Origin: Flavobacteriales bacterium ALC-1
GTDB lineage: Bacteria; Bacteroidota; Bacteroidia; Flavobacteriales; Flavobacteriaceae
Direction of reading: 5' to 3'
DNA length: 64,000 bases
Assembly: GCA_000171875.1 (NCBI GenBank)
Contig: ABHI01000003.1
Location: forward strand, 372,001 to 436,000
Shown: piece by piece, positions 29,001 through 39,409 of the stretch
Layout of the letters: the number at the start of each line of letters is the position of its first letter
Numbering within the stretch: position 1 is the first letter of the stretch
Notes under the pieces: generated by a model
Databases searched by the model: none
What the model was told of the DNA's origin: nothing
Seen by the model: the letters and a program-made list of their open reading frames with translations, nothing else
Translations under genes and position numbers: made by a program

Positions 29001-30022
29001 TATATCTTCAATCTCGCACTAGCCATCACATCAAAATCTGCAAAATCTTTTTCTAAGTACTTTAAATAACCAACAATAGCAATCATAGCAGCATTGTCTG
29101 TAGTGTATTCAAATTTTGGTACATAAGTTATCCAACCATGTTTTTTTTCAGCATCTTTTAATGCTTTTCTAATGCCAGAGTTAGCAGAAACCCCACCACC
29201 AATGGCAATATGAGTTATACCAGTTTGTTTTACAGCGAGCTTCAATTTATCCATTAAAACACCAATAATTGTATATTGAATGGAGGAGCATATATCATTT
29301 AAGTTCTCCTCAATAAAATTAGAATTTGCTTCAACTTCACGTTGCACAAAATAGAGAATTGCCGTTTTTAAACCAGAAAAACTAAAGTTTAAACCACCTA
29401 CTTTTGGTTTAGTAAATTTATAGGCTTTAGGATTACCGAGTTGAGCACGTCTGTCAATTTCTGGTCCTGCAGGATAACCCAAGCCTAATACTTTTCCGCT
29501 TTTATCATAGGCTTCGCCAACGGCATCATCAATGGTTTCGCCCAAAACTTCCATTTCAAAATACCCAGTTACTTTTACAATTTGTGTATGTCCACCAGAA
29601 ATGGTCGTGGCTAAAAAAGGAAAAGGTGGTTTTTTATGGTTTTCCTCCTCAATGAAATGTGCTAAAATATGAGCTTGCATATGGTTAACATCAATAAGAG
29701 GAATATCTAATCCATAGGCTAAAGATTTGGCAAAAGAGGTACCCACTAAAAGTGAGCCCATTAAGCCAGGACCTCGAGTAAAGGCAATTGCGTTTAATTG
29801 ATCTTTAGTAATTCCGGCTTTTTCAATAGCTTGGTGTACCACAGGAACAATATTTTGTTGGTGTGCACGAGAAGCTAATTCTGGCACCACACCACCATAT
29901 TCTGCATGTATTTTTTGGTCTGCTACAACATTACTTAAGATACGGTCGTTACATAGTATAGCTGCTGAAGTATCGTCGCAAGAAGATTCAATACCAAGGA
30001 TATAAATATTTTCTTTTTCCAT
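29000..30022 (-). CDS. tsaD: tRNA N6-adenosine threonylcarbamoyltransferase
   Basis: 340 aa. ASKHA-fold enzyme with GIESSCDDTSAAI at the start, the metal-binding HMQAH pair (about 113-117), SGGHTQIV and GGGVSANSGIR. With TsaB and TsaE it transfers the threonylcarbamoyl group to A37 of ANN-decoding tRNAs, an essential modification. It is divergent from tamB across about 110 bp, the pairing commonly seen in Flavobacteriaceae. Confidence 0.96.
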   Translation of the reverse strand: MEKENIYILGIESSCDDTSAAILCNDRILSNVVADQKIHAEYGGVVPELASRAHQQNIVPVVHQAIEKAGITKDQLNAIAFTRGPGLMGSLLVGTSFAKSLAYGLDIPLIDVNHMQAHILAHFIEEENHKKPPFPFLATTISGGHTQIVKVTGYFEMEVLGETIDDAVGEAYDKSGKVLGLGYPAGPEIDRRAQLGNPKAYKFTKPKVGGLNFSFSGLKTAILYFVQREVEANSNFIEENLNDICSSIQYTIIGVLMDKLKLAVKQTGITHIAIGGGVSANSGIRKALKDAEKKHGWITYVPKFEYTTDNAAMIAIVGYLKYLEKDFADFDVMASARLKI

Positions 30023-30133
30023 AGTCGATATGGCACTATAATTGTTAATTTTACCAGATAAAGTCTAATACGATACTTTTCAACGTATTGTTATAGACAA
30101 AGGTAGTGAAGATTTCATCAATTCATAAGCACA

Positions 30134-33100
30134 ATTTCTATCAAAAGAGTACTCAAAATAGTAGGTAAAATAGTAGGTATTATTCTGCTCCTCTTTTTAA
30201 TTCTCTTTTTAATACTTTCCATTCCTGCAGTACAAACCAAACTTGGTAAATATGCTACTGATAGAATAAATGAAGATTTTAAGACTGATATTAATATAGG
30301 TAAGGTTGGTCTTCAGCTAAATGGTGATATAGAACTTAAAGAAATTCTCATTAGAGACTATAAAAAAGATACGCTCATTAGTATTGGTGAATTAAACAGT
30401 TCTATTATAAGTTTTAAAAACCTCTATAATAGTAAGCTGAATTTTGGAGATATAGATATTCAAGATTTAGTATTTAATCTCAAAACATACAAAGGCGAAG
30501 AAGACACTAATCTAGATATATTTGTTGATAAGTTTGATGATGATAACCCTAGAGTAGGTCCAAGTAAGTTTCTGTTTTCATCTAGCGATGTATCTATTGA
30601 AGACGGAATTTTTAGATTAATTGATGAAAATCGCGAAAACCCAAAAGTATTTGAGTTTAGTGATTTAAATGCAAATACCACAAATTTTTTAATTAATGGT
30701 CCAGAGGTAAGCTCTCGTATCAATAAATTTAGTTTTACAGATAGTAGAGGTATTGCTGTTAAAAACTTAATGGCAAACTTTGAATACACACTTGACCACA
30801 TGAGTTTTGGAGCTTTGGATATTAAGACTGAACTGTCTGAGTTAAAAGGGAGTTTAAGATTCAACTACAAGCGCGAAGATTTAAAAGATTTTACGGACAA
30901 GGTAAATGTTGTTGCTAGTTTTAGAGATTCTGAAATTTCTCTGACAGAACTTAATGTGTTTTTTGATGAGTTTGGGACTAATCAACGCGCAAAACTTAAT
31001 GCAGATTTATCTGGAACACTAAATGATTTAAAAGCAAAAAACCTTAATGTCAGCACTTCACGAAATACCCGAATAATTGGGGATATAACATTTAAAAACT
31101 TATTCAATAGTGGTGAGGACGGCTTTACTTTAGATGGAAGGTTTCAAAATTTGTCATCAAATTACAATGACTTAACAGCTTTATTACCTCGAATACTTGG
31201 TGGCTCTATACCAACAGTCCTATCTAAAGTTGGGAATTTTAGAATAAAGGGAACCTCTTATATCACAACCAATAGAGTAGATGCTAATTTAGACATAGAT
31301 ACTGATTTAGGTTTTATAAAATCAGACTTAAAGCTTACTAACATTGATGATATAGATAATGCCAATTATGTAGGAAACATTGTTTTAGATGAATTTAGTC
31401 TTGGTGAATTAATCAATGAACCATTAGCAAAAACGACATCTTTAAATCTAGATGTTGATGGTAAAGGGTTTACAATCGATAATCTTAGAACAGATATAAA
31501 AGGTGATGTTTATATTTTAGATTATAATGGCTATGTCTATGAAGGTATAAATGTTTCGGGCGACTTGGGAAACAAAATATTTAATGGAATCTTAAAAGCA
31601 GATGATCCAAATTTAAAGCTGAATTTTAATGGATTAGTAGACTTCTCTCAAGAGCTGAAAAAATTCGATTTTAAAGCAGATGTAGCTTATGCAAATCTTA
31701 AAGTTTTAAACTTTGTAACAAGAGATAGTATATCAGAATTTAGAGGTTTGGTTAAAATGACTGCCACAGGAAGTACTTACGATAATGCAATTGGTGCAAT
31801 TAATATTAAAAACACAACGTATAAGAATCAGGATAGTCGTTATAATTTTCAAGATTTTGATATAGTATCTTCTTTTGAAGGTGAAGAACGTACCTTAGCT
31901 ATAAACTCACCAGATATTATCAATGGTAAGATAACTGGTAAGTTTAAAACGATGGATATATTAAAGCTAGTTGAAAATTCTGTAGGAAGCATTTATACTA
32001 ATTACGTGCCAAATGAGGTAGAAGATAATCAGTATCTAAATTTTAGATTTAATGTGTATTCTAAAATAGCAGCAGTTTTCTTTAAAGATTTAACACTTGG
32101 TAAAAACACTTTTATAGAAGGAAGGATAGAAACAGATGAAAAAGGATTTGAACTAACATTTAATTCTCCAGAAATAAAATTCCAAGATTATTTTGCCAAT
32201 AACATCAATGTTTCTGTAGATAATAGCAATCCACTATACAATACGTTTATTGAAATTGACAGCTTAAATGCGGGCGTTTATGGTGCTTCTGAGTTTAGTC
32301 TTATTAATGTGACTAAACGAGATACATTATTAATTAAATCTGAATTTAAAGGTGGTAAAAACAATCTAGATAATTATGACCTTAACTTATTTTATACCAT
32401 TGATAAAGATAATAAATCAGTAATTGGATTTAGAAAATCTGATGTACGTTTTAAAGGCTATGAGTGGTTGGTTAATTCTCAGAAGGATACTTTAAATAAA
32501 ATTAAATTTGATAGAAGTTTTAAAAATTTTGATATATCTCCTATAAAGATTAATCAAGGTAATGAAGAGATATTGTTATCTGGAGTCATAAAGGATTCAT
32601 TAAATAAAAACCTGAAATTAGATTTTAACGATGTGCAATTGGTGAAGATCACACCACGTATTGATAGTTTATCGTTGCAAGGTGTAGTAAACGGCAAGAT
32701 AGATGTCACACAAAGCAATGGTGTTTACTTACCAAAATCTGATGTCGAAATAAGTAGTCTATTTGTTAATGACTACGATTTGGGTAATCTTACAGCCAAA
32801 ATAGAAGGAGATAACTCTATAACCAATTACAATGTAGATGTAGCTTTGATGAATGATAATTTAACATCGTTTTCTGCAAATGGAAGCATTGATGTTGCAA
32901 AAAATAATCCAAGAATAAATTTAGATGTTGTTTTTGAAGAGTTTTTACTAGACCCTTTAAACCCTCTAGGTGAAGGAGTAATTAATAATATAAGAGGTTT
33001 AGTTTCTGGTAATGCTAATGTAACAGGAAGCTTAAAAAAGCCAGGAATTTATGGAGAATTATTGCTTGATAGAGCAGGTTTGTCTATTCCATACTTAAAT

Positions 33101-34597
33101 GTGGATTATGGCTTTGATTTCGATTCTAAAGTATCACTCAGAGGTCAGCAATTTATTTTTAATAATGTAGCCATGACAGATTCTAAATACTTTTCTAAGG
33201 GAAGTTTAAATGGTTTTATTGCTCATGATAATTTTTCGGATTGGAGGTTAGGATTAGATTTAAAAACGGATAGACTACTAGTTTTAAATACTGAAGAGTC
33301 TGAAGATGAGTTGTACTATGGTACAGGTTTTATATCTGGAACAGCAGAAATTAAAGGGCCTACTGACCAACTGGTTATAGAAGTTAAGGATGGAAGAACA
33401 GAATCTGGTACAGAATTTTTTATACCGCTTAATGACTCCGAAAGTTTTGGGGATAATTCATTTATTCATTTTTTAAGTCCTGAAGAAAAAATAGCGAGAA
33501 TAAATGGAAAAATAGCAGAGCAGATTGAAGTTAAGGGTTTAGTACTCGATTTTGATTTAACGGTAAATCAGAATGCAACTATAGAAATTGTAATAGACAA
33601 AGAAGCTGGTAGTACAATAAAAGGAAGAGGTGATGGAGGACTTCGCTTTTTAATAAATACTAATGGTACGTTTAATATGTGGGGAGATTTCATTGTTAAT
33701 GAAGGAACTTATAATTTTAAATATGGAGGCTTTATAGAAAAGAAGTTTGAAGTTGAGCAAGGTGGTACTATCGTTTGGGAAGGAGATCCATTAACTGCGC
33801 AGATTGATTTAAAAGCAGTTTATAAAACCACAGCTAACCCTTCGCTATTATTAGATAATCCCATAAATCAACGTATACCTGTAGAAGTTGATATTTTGTT
33901 AACGGGTCAGTTAGAACAACCAGATCCAGATTTTAATCTTAGATTTCCAAATGTATCTTCAACCTTAAAATCAGAGTTAGATTACCGTCTATCTTCCAAA
34001 GATGAGCGTAATAATCAAGCTTTAGCATTATTGGGAACAGGTGGGTTTTCTAACGGTATACGAGGTGCTAATTTTACAGGAACCATATCAGAACGTCTTA
34101 CTGGAATTATCAATAATTTACTAGGAGATAATGATGGAAATTTAAATGTAGGTTTAGATGTAGCCTTAGGTCAAGATACACCAGAATTGCAAACTAATAG
34201 TACGCTAGGTTTGACATTACAAACAAGAATTAGTGATAAGATATTAGTAAACGGTAAATTAGGTGTACCATTTGGCAGTGCAGAACAAACTACAATTACA
34301 GGAAATGTGCAAGTCGATTGGTTGTTAAATGAAGATGGTACATTTCGTGCTAAAGTATTTAATAGAGAAAATACCATTAGAAACTTTGGAGAGGAGATAG
34401 GTTATACGCAAGGTATTGGTCTATCTTATAATGTAGAATTCGATACCTTTAAAGAGTTACTTCAAATCATTTTTTCTGGAAAGAACAGAAAAGATAAAAA
34501 GAAAGAAAAAGCGGCAGAAAAGGAAGAAAAAAGTGATGACGCTATGATGCCAGAATATATGTCAATGAAGAAGAAAAAGACCAAATCCAAGTCTTAA
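30134..34597 (+). CDS. tamB: TamB-type translocation/assembly module protein
   Basis: About 1487 aa. One N-terminal membrane helix (IVGIILLLFLILFLILSIP region), then long runs of beta-strand repeats of the AsmA/TamB kind, and a C-terminal DUF490/TamB domain with FNMWGDFIVNEGTYNFKYGG and a Lys-rich tail. TamB bridges the inner and outer membranes and aids outer-membrane assembly or lipid transport. The coding frame is open back to 30110 but has no ATG, GTG or TTG before 30770 that would keep the membrane helix. An ATT at 30134 giving (M)SIKRVLKIVGK is my best guess; the alternative is a small frameshift joining a GTG at 30106. Starting at the ATG at 30770 would remove the membrane anchor, so it is wrong. 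Confidence 0.85.
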   Translation: MSIKRVLKIVGKIVGIILLLFLILFLILSIPAVQTKLGKYATDRINEDFKTDINIGKVGLQLNGDIELKEILIRDYKKDTLISIGELNSSIISFKNLYNSKLNFGDIDIQDLVFNLKTYKGEEDTNLDIFVDKFDDDNPRVGPSKFLFSSSDVSIEDGIFRLIDENRENPKVFEFSDLNANTTNFLINGPEVSSRINKFSFTDSRGIAVKNLMANFEYTLDHMSFGALDIKTELSELKGSLRFNYKREDLKDFTDKVNVVASFRDSEISLTELNVFFDEFGTNQRAKLNADLSGTLNDLKAKNLNVSTSRNTRIIGDITFKNLFNSGEDGFTLDGRFQNLSSNYNDLTALLPRILGGSIPTVLSKVGNFRIKGTSYITTNRVDANLDIDTDLGFIKSDLKLTNIDDIDNANYVGNIVLDEFSLGELINEPLAKTTSLNLDVDGKGFTIDNLRTDIKGDVYILDYNGYVYEGINVSGDLGNKIFNGILKADDPNLKLNFNGLVDFSQELKKFDFKADVAYANLKVLNFVTRDSISEFRGLVKMTATGSTYDNAIGAINIKNTTYKNQDSRYNFQDFDIVSSFEGEERTLAINSPDIINGKITGKFKTMDILKLVENSVGSIYTNYVPNEVEDNQYLNFRFNVYSKIAAVFFKDLTLGKNTFIEGRIETDEKGFELTFNSPEIKFQDYFANNINVSVDNSNPLYNTFIEIDSLNAGVYGASEFSLINVTKRDTLLIKSEFKGGKNNLDNYDLNLFYTIDKDNKSVIGFRKSDVRFKGYEWLVNSQKDTLNKIKFDRSFKNFDISPIKINQGNEEILLSGVIKDSLNKNLKLDFNDVQLVKITPRIDSLSLQGVVNGKIDVTQSNGVYLPKSDVEISSLFVNDYDLGNLTAKIEGDNSITNYNVDVALMNDNLTSFSANGSIDVAKNNPRINLDVVFEEFLLDPLNPLGEGVINNIRGLVSGNANVTGSLKKPGIYGELLLDRAGLSIPYLNVDYGFDFDSKVSLRGQQFIFNNVAMTDSKYFSKGSLNGFIAHDNFSDWRLGLDLKTDRLLVLNTEESEDELYYGTGFISGTAEIKGPTDQLVIEVKDGRTESGTEFFIPLNDSESFGDNSFIHFLSPEEKIARINGKIAEQIEVKGLVLDFDLTVNQNATIEIVIDKEAGSTIKGRGDGGLRFLINTNGTFNMWGDFIVNEGTYNFKYGGFIEKKFEVEQGGTIVWEGDPLTAQIDLKAVYKTTANPSLLLDNPINQRIPVEVDILLTGQLEQPDPDFNLRFPNVSSTLKSELDYRLSSKDERNNQALALLGTGGFSNGIRGANFTGTISERLTGIINNLLGDNDGNLNVGLDVALGQDTPELQTNSTLGLTLQTRISDKILVNGKLGVPFGSAEQTTITGNVQVDWLLNEDGTFRAKVFNRENTIRNFGEEIGYTQGIGLSYNVEFDTFKELLQIIFSGKNRKDKKKEKAAEKEEKSDDAMMPEYMSMKKKKTKSKS

Positions 34598-34733
34598 ATC
34601 TTCAATTTTTTCATTTTAATCAAAATACTTATTAACGAAAACGTTTGAATTTCGTTGCCTGTGATTATTTTATAGAAATACACACTTTTTTGTATGTATT
34701 GTTTCTTAATTTTACTATCTAAGAAATTAAATA

Positions 34734-35720
34734 ATGTCAAATTCAATTCAAAAAATAGGAGTAATGACATCTGGAGGAGACTCTCCAGGAATGAATGCTG
34801 CAATAAGATCTGTTGTAAGAACTTGTGCATATCATAATATTGAATGTTATGGTATTTATAGAGGTTATGAAGGCATGATAGAAGGAGATTTTATTGAGAT
34901 GAATGCTCGTAGTGTAAAAGGTATAATTAACAAAGGTGGTACGATATTAAAAACGGCAAGATCTAAAGAGTTTAGAACCAAAGAAGGAAGAGCCAAGGCA
35001 TACAAGCAATTGCAGAATAAAGGCATTGAAGCCTTAGTTGTTATAGGAGGTGATGGTAGTTTTACTGGTGCTATGATTTTTAATCAAGAGTTTAACTTTC
35101 CTGTCATGGGAATTCCGGGCACTATAGATAACGATATTTATGGTACAACACATACATTGGGTTATGATACTGCACTTAACACTGTCGTTGAGGCTATAGA
35201 TAAAATAAGAGATACCGCTAGTTCGCATAATAGATTATTTTTTGTTGAAGTTATGGGGCGAGATGTTGGTCATATAGCCTTAAATGTTGGAGTTGCCGGT
35301 GGTGCTGAAGAAATTTTAATACCAGAAGAAGATTTAGGATTAGACAGATTAGTTGAATCTTTGAGACGAAGTAAAAAATCTGGTAAGTCATCTAGTATAG
35401 TTGTTGTTGCTGAAGGTGATAAAATAGGAAAAAGTGTATTTGAACTTAAAGATTACGTTGATCAAAACATGGAAGGTTATGATGTAAGAGTTTCTGTACT
35501 TGGACATATGCAGCGTGGAGGTTCACCATCGTGCTTTGATCGTGTATTAGCAAGTAGAATGGGAGTTAAAGCCGTAGAAAGTATAATGGAAGGAACGAGT
35601 AATTATATGGTAGGTTTAAAAAACGATATCATTGAGTTAACACCTTTTGATCAGGCTATAAAAGGACAGTCTAAAATTAATATGGAGCTTCTTAGAGTTT
35701 CAGATATCATGTCAATTTAA
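34734..35720 (+). CDS. pfkA: ATP-dependent 6-phosphofructokinase
   Basis: 328 aa, family length. VMTSGGDSPGMNAAIR is the ATP-binding loop, IGGDGSFTGA (about 102-111) the phosphate loop, and GIPGTIDNDI (about 124-133) holds the catalytic Asp. MGRDVGHIALN and HMQRGGSPSC complete the set. The Gly-Asp-Gly at the second loop fits an ATP- rather than PPi-dependent enzyme. It makes fructose 1,6-bisphosphate in glycolysis and is followed 30 bp later by gapA. Confidence 0.95.
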   Translation: MSNSIQKIGVMTSGGDSPGMNAAIRSVVRTCAYHNIECYGIYRGYEGMIEGDFIEMNARSVKGIINKGGTILKTARSKEFRTKEGRAKAYKQLQNKGIEALVVIGGDGSFTGAMIFNQEFNFPVMGIPGTIDNDIYGTTHTLGYDTALNTVVEAIDKIRDTASSHNRLFFVEVMGRDVGHIALNVGVAGGAEEILIPEEDLGLDRLVESLRRSKKSGKSSSIVVVAEGDKIGKSVFELKDYVDQNMEGYDVRVSVLGHMQRGGSPSCFDRVLASRMGVKAVESIMEGTSNYMVGLKNDIIELTPFDQAIKGQSKINMELLRVSDIMSI

Positions 35721-35738
35721 TAATAAAGAGAATAATAA

Positions 35739-36752
<1,014 letters not shown>

Positions 36753-36769
36753 CTATAATTTAATTTGAG

Positions 36770-36814
36770 TTCCGTGGTTTTATGACCTATTCATAATGCT
36801 ACGGAATTTCTTTT
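36770..36814 (+). terminator. gapA terminator
   Basis: TTCCGT(GG)TTTTATGA pairs with TCATAA(TGCT)ACGGAA, a long interrupted stem 17 bases after the gapA stop, followed by TTTCTTTT. Confidence 0.65.
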
Positions 36815-36826
36815 ATATAACTAACT

Positions 36827-37687
36827 ATGATTTTAATAACTGACGGAGGTTCTACTAAATGCGATTGGATTGTTATTGACAGTTCAGGAAAAAAAGCAGC
36901 CGATAAAATCCGCACTAAAGGGTTAAACCCTGCAATTATACAGGAAAAGAAGCTAAATAAAACCATTCGTAAGAGTAAAGAACTCATGGCTCTTAAAGAT
37001 CAAATTACACATGTTTTCTTTTATGGAGCTGGTTGTGGTACAGAAAAACCAAGACTTTTATTAAAATCAATTTTAGAGTTTCATTTTACTTCAGCTCATG
37101 TTGAGGTGAGAGAGGATACGTACGCAGCAGTAAGAGCTTGTATTAACAGTAAAGATGAAGCAGCTGTAGTATGTATTTTAGGTACAGGTTCTAATTGTAG
37201 TTATTATGATGGTAAAGATTTGCATCAACGTGTAGATAGTTTAGGCTATACACTTATGGATGATGCAAGTGGTAATTATTTTGGTAAACAATTAATTAGA
37301 GATTATTATTTTAATAAGATGCCAGATACTATAAAAATTGCATTTGCGCATAAGCATAATTTAGATTCAGATTTTATTAAGTACAATTTATACAAACAAG
37401 CTAATCCAAGTGCGTATTTAGCTAGTCATGCAGAATTTATGTTTATTAATAAGGATTCTGATTACATTAAAAATGTAATTAAACAGGGTATTAGAGTATT
37501 CTCAGAAAATATGATTCTCCAATTTAAAGAAGAATTAAAGACTTGTCCTGTTCACTTTGCTGGTTCTATAGCATACTTTGCTCAAGAAGAAATTAGAGAA
37601 GTTGCTAAAGAATATGGTTATACTGTTGGCAATTTTGAAAGACGACCAATAGAAGGATTAGTTAGTTATCATGTAAATAATCTTTAA
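36827..37687 (+). CDS. N-acetylglucosamine kinase-like BadF/BadG-family ATPase
   Basis: 286 aa. ASKHA fold with the phosphate-1 loop TDGGSTKCDWIVID (about 5-18), GAGCGTEKPR (about 69-78) and the phosphate-2 loop ILGTGSNCSYYDG (about 121-133). The family includes eukaryotic-type GlcNAc kinases and is common in Bacteroidota, where it likely phosphorylates amino sugars from the cell wall or the environment. The sugar substrate is inferred, not shown. Confidence 0.85.
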   Translation: MILITDGGSTKCDWIVIDSSGKKAADKIRTKGLNPAIIQEKKLNKTIRKSKELMALKDQITHVFFYGAGCGTEKPRLLLKSILEFHFTSAHVEVREDTYAAVRACINSKDEAAVVCILGTGSNCSYYDGKDLHQRVDSLGYTLMDDASGNYFGKQLIRDYYFNKMPDTIKIAFAHKHNLDSDFIKYNLYKQANPSAYLASHAEFMFINKDSDYIKNVIKQGIRVFSENMILQFKEELKTCPVHFAGSIAYFAQEEIREVAKEYGYTVGNFERRPIEGLVSYHVNNL

Positions 37688-37740
37688 ATTACTGTAATGG
37701 GTTGATGTTTATTATCTGTTAATAAATCTCAGCATTACTA

Positions 37741-37771
37741 TTGTAAAACTTATTATTTGGTTATATCTTTG
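37741..37771 (+). promoter_or_regulatory. Bacteroidota-type promoter for the 56-codon gene
   Basis: TTG (37741-37743), exactly 20 bases, then TATCTTTG (37764-37771), a perfect TAnnTTTG. The ATG of the small gene follows 29 bases later, so transcription begins about 22 bases upstream of it. Confidence 0.7.
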
Positions 37772-37800
37772 TACTATCAAAAAATAAATGAAACGTAATT

Positions 37801-37971
37801 ATGTTTGAATTTGATCAATATTTAGGATTTTTAGCTTTTTTAACTATACTTACAATTGGGTTTTGGTTAATGATATTCCTTTTAACTTTTGTAATCCCTT
37901 ACTGGATTTTTGGATCATCAATTGAGCGTTTAAAAGAAATTAGAGAAGAACGAAAAGCTAAACGAGCATAA
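37801..37971 (+). CDS. Small membrane protein, 56 aa
   Basis: The ATG at 37801 opens a 56-codon frame ending at a TAA at 37969. It encodes an N-terminal acidic stretch, one long hydrophobic region (about residues 9-38, GFLAFLTILTIGFW and FVIPYWIF) and a basic, charged tail (LKEIREERKAKRA). It has its own consensus promoter and a strong terminator 24 bases after the stop, so it is a monocistronic gene. No family is recognised; size and topology suggest a small membrane-bound regulator or subunit. Confidence 0.75.
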   Translation: MFEFDQYLGFLAFLTILTIGFWLMIFLLTFVIPYWIFGSSIERLKEIREERKAKRA

Positions 37972-37994
37972 TCGATAGTTTTTTAGAAATATAT

Positions 37995-38021
37995 AAAGAG
38001 TGCATTTTGCACTCTTTTTTT
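37995..38021 (+). terminator. Terminator of the 56-codon gene
   Basis: A perfect 10-bp stem (AAAGAGTGCA with its complement) and a 3-base loop run straight into seven T residues. Confidence 0.85.
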
Positions 38022-38071
38022 ATGCTCAATAATTGAGTACTTTAGTAGCGCTAATCTAACCACCAACTATC

Positions 38072-39409
38072 ATGAAACGTATTATATTTCTTTTATTAGT
38101 TATTAATTTTCAATTACAAGCGCAACAAATATTATCTGAACGTCAACGTGCAGAAGTTGTTGATACTATTTTAGAGGACAGATTTAATAATCTACTTCCA
38201 AAACTAATGAATGATACAGGTCTTGATATGTGGATTCTTATCTCAAGAGAATATAATGAAGATCCGGTTTTAAAAACAATGTTGCCAGCTACATGGTTAA
38301 ATGCTAGGCGCAGAACAATTTTGGTGTTTTACAGAAATAAAGAAAAAAACACTATTGAGAAATTAGCTGTTGCCAGATATAATTTTGGAAAAAATATTAT
38401 CTCAGCTTGGGACAAAGAGAAAGAACCAAACCAATGGAAGCGTTTAATGCAAATTATTGAGGAGCGAAATCCAAACTCCATAGGACTTAATTATTCTGAT
38501 TCATTTAATATCTGTGACGGTTTGGTAAAAACAGATTATGAAGCGTTTTTGTCTCATTTGCCAAAGGAACATAAGTCAAAAGTGAAATCAGCAGAGCAGC
38601 TAGCTATTGGCTGGATTGAAACACGTACAGAACGAGAAATGGTCATTTATAATCAACTTGTAGATATTACTCACGATATTATTTCAGAAGCCTTTTCAGA
38701 AAAAGTAATTACACCAGGAATAACGACTACAACAGACGTTGAATGGTGGATGAGAGATAAAGTAACGGCATTAGGTTTAGAAACTTGGTTTCATCCTACT
38801 GTAGATGTACAACGTACTGCTGAAGAACTAGGAAATCACTTATATGCTTTTTCAAACCGGCCAGAGGACATGGTAATTTTGCCTGGTGATCTTCTGCATT
38901 GCGATTTTGGAATCACTTATTTAAGATTAAACACCGATTGTCAAGAACTCGCTTATGTGTTAAAACCAAATGAAACTGAACCACCAAAATTTTTGCAAGA
39001 TGCGCTTAAAGATGGCAATAGAGTTCAAGATATATTCACATCAAATTTTGAAACAGGTAAATCAGGAAATGAAGTATTAAAAGAATCTCTTCAACAAGGC
39101 AAAGCTGCAGGTTTAAAACCAGCAATTTATACACATCCATTAGGCACTTATGGGCATTCATCTGGTACAACATTGGGAATGTGGGATTCTCAAGGAGGTG
39201 TACCAGTTACTGGTGATTATCCATTACATGAAAATACGGTATACGCTATTGAGTTAAATACAACAGTGAATATACCTGAATGGAAACGTGATATCAGAAT
39301 TATGCTAGAAGAAGCGGGCTTTTGGGGAGAAGATGGTTTTAGATATGTAAATGGTCGTCAGACCAAATTATTGACTGTTCCTAGAGTTAAAGGGCAGCTT
39401 GGTAATTAA
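38072..39409 (+). CDS. M24-family metallopeptidase (Xaa-Pro aminopeptidase-like), secreted
   Basis: 445 aa. Signal peptide ending near LQAQQ (about 18). The pita-bread domain has the metal ligands in order: two Asp in HCDFGITYLRLNTDCQE (about 276 and 287), His in HPLGTYGHSSG, Glu in YAIELNTTV and Glu in IMLEEAGFW. It is a likely dinuclear-metal aminopeptidase or prolidase in the periplasm; substrate not set by sequence. Stop codons of this gene and the convergent MFS gene overlap by 4 bp. Confidence 0.88.
   Translation: MKRIIFLLLVINFQLQAQQILSERQRAEVVDTILEDRFNNLLPKLMNDTGLDMWILISREYNEDPVLKTMLPATWLNARRRTILVFYRNKEKNTIEKLAVARYNFGKNIISAWDKEKEPNQWKRLMQIIEERNPNSIGLNYSDSFNICDGLVKTDYEAFLSHLPKEHKSKVKSAEQLAIGWIETRTEREMVIYNQLVDITHDIISEAFSEKVITPGITTTTDVEWWMRDKVTALGLETWFHPTVDVQRTAEELGNHLYAFSNRPEDMVILPGDLLHCDFGITYLRLNTDCQELAYVLKPNETEPPKFLQDALKDGNRVQDIFTSNFETGKSGNEVLKESLQQGKAAGLKPAIYTHPLGTYGHSSGTTLGMWDSQGGVPVTGDYPLHENTVYAIELNTTVNIPEWKRDIRIMLEEAGFWGEDGFRYVNGRQTKLLTVPRVKGQLGN

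Noticed and set aside
30460-30864. 134-codon minus-strand frame within tamB
   Set aside because: The opposite strand encodes the N-terminal TamB region without a stop; composition follows the antisense of a coding frame.
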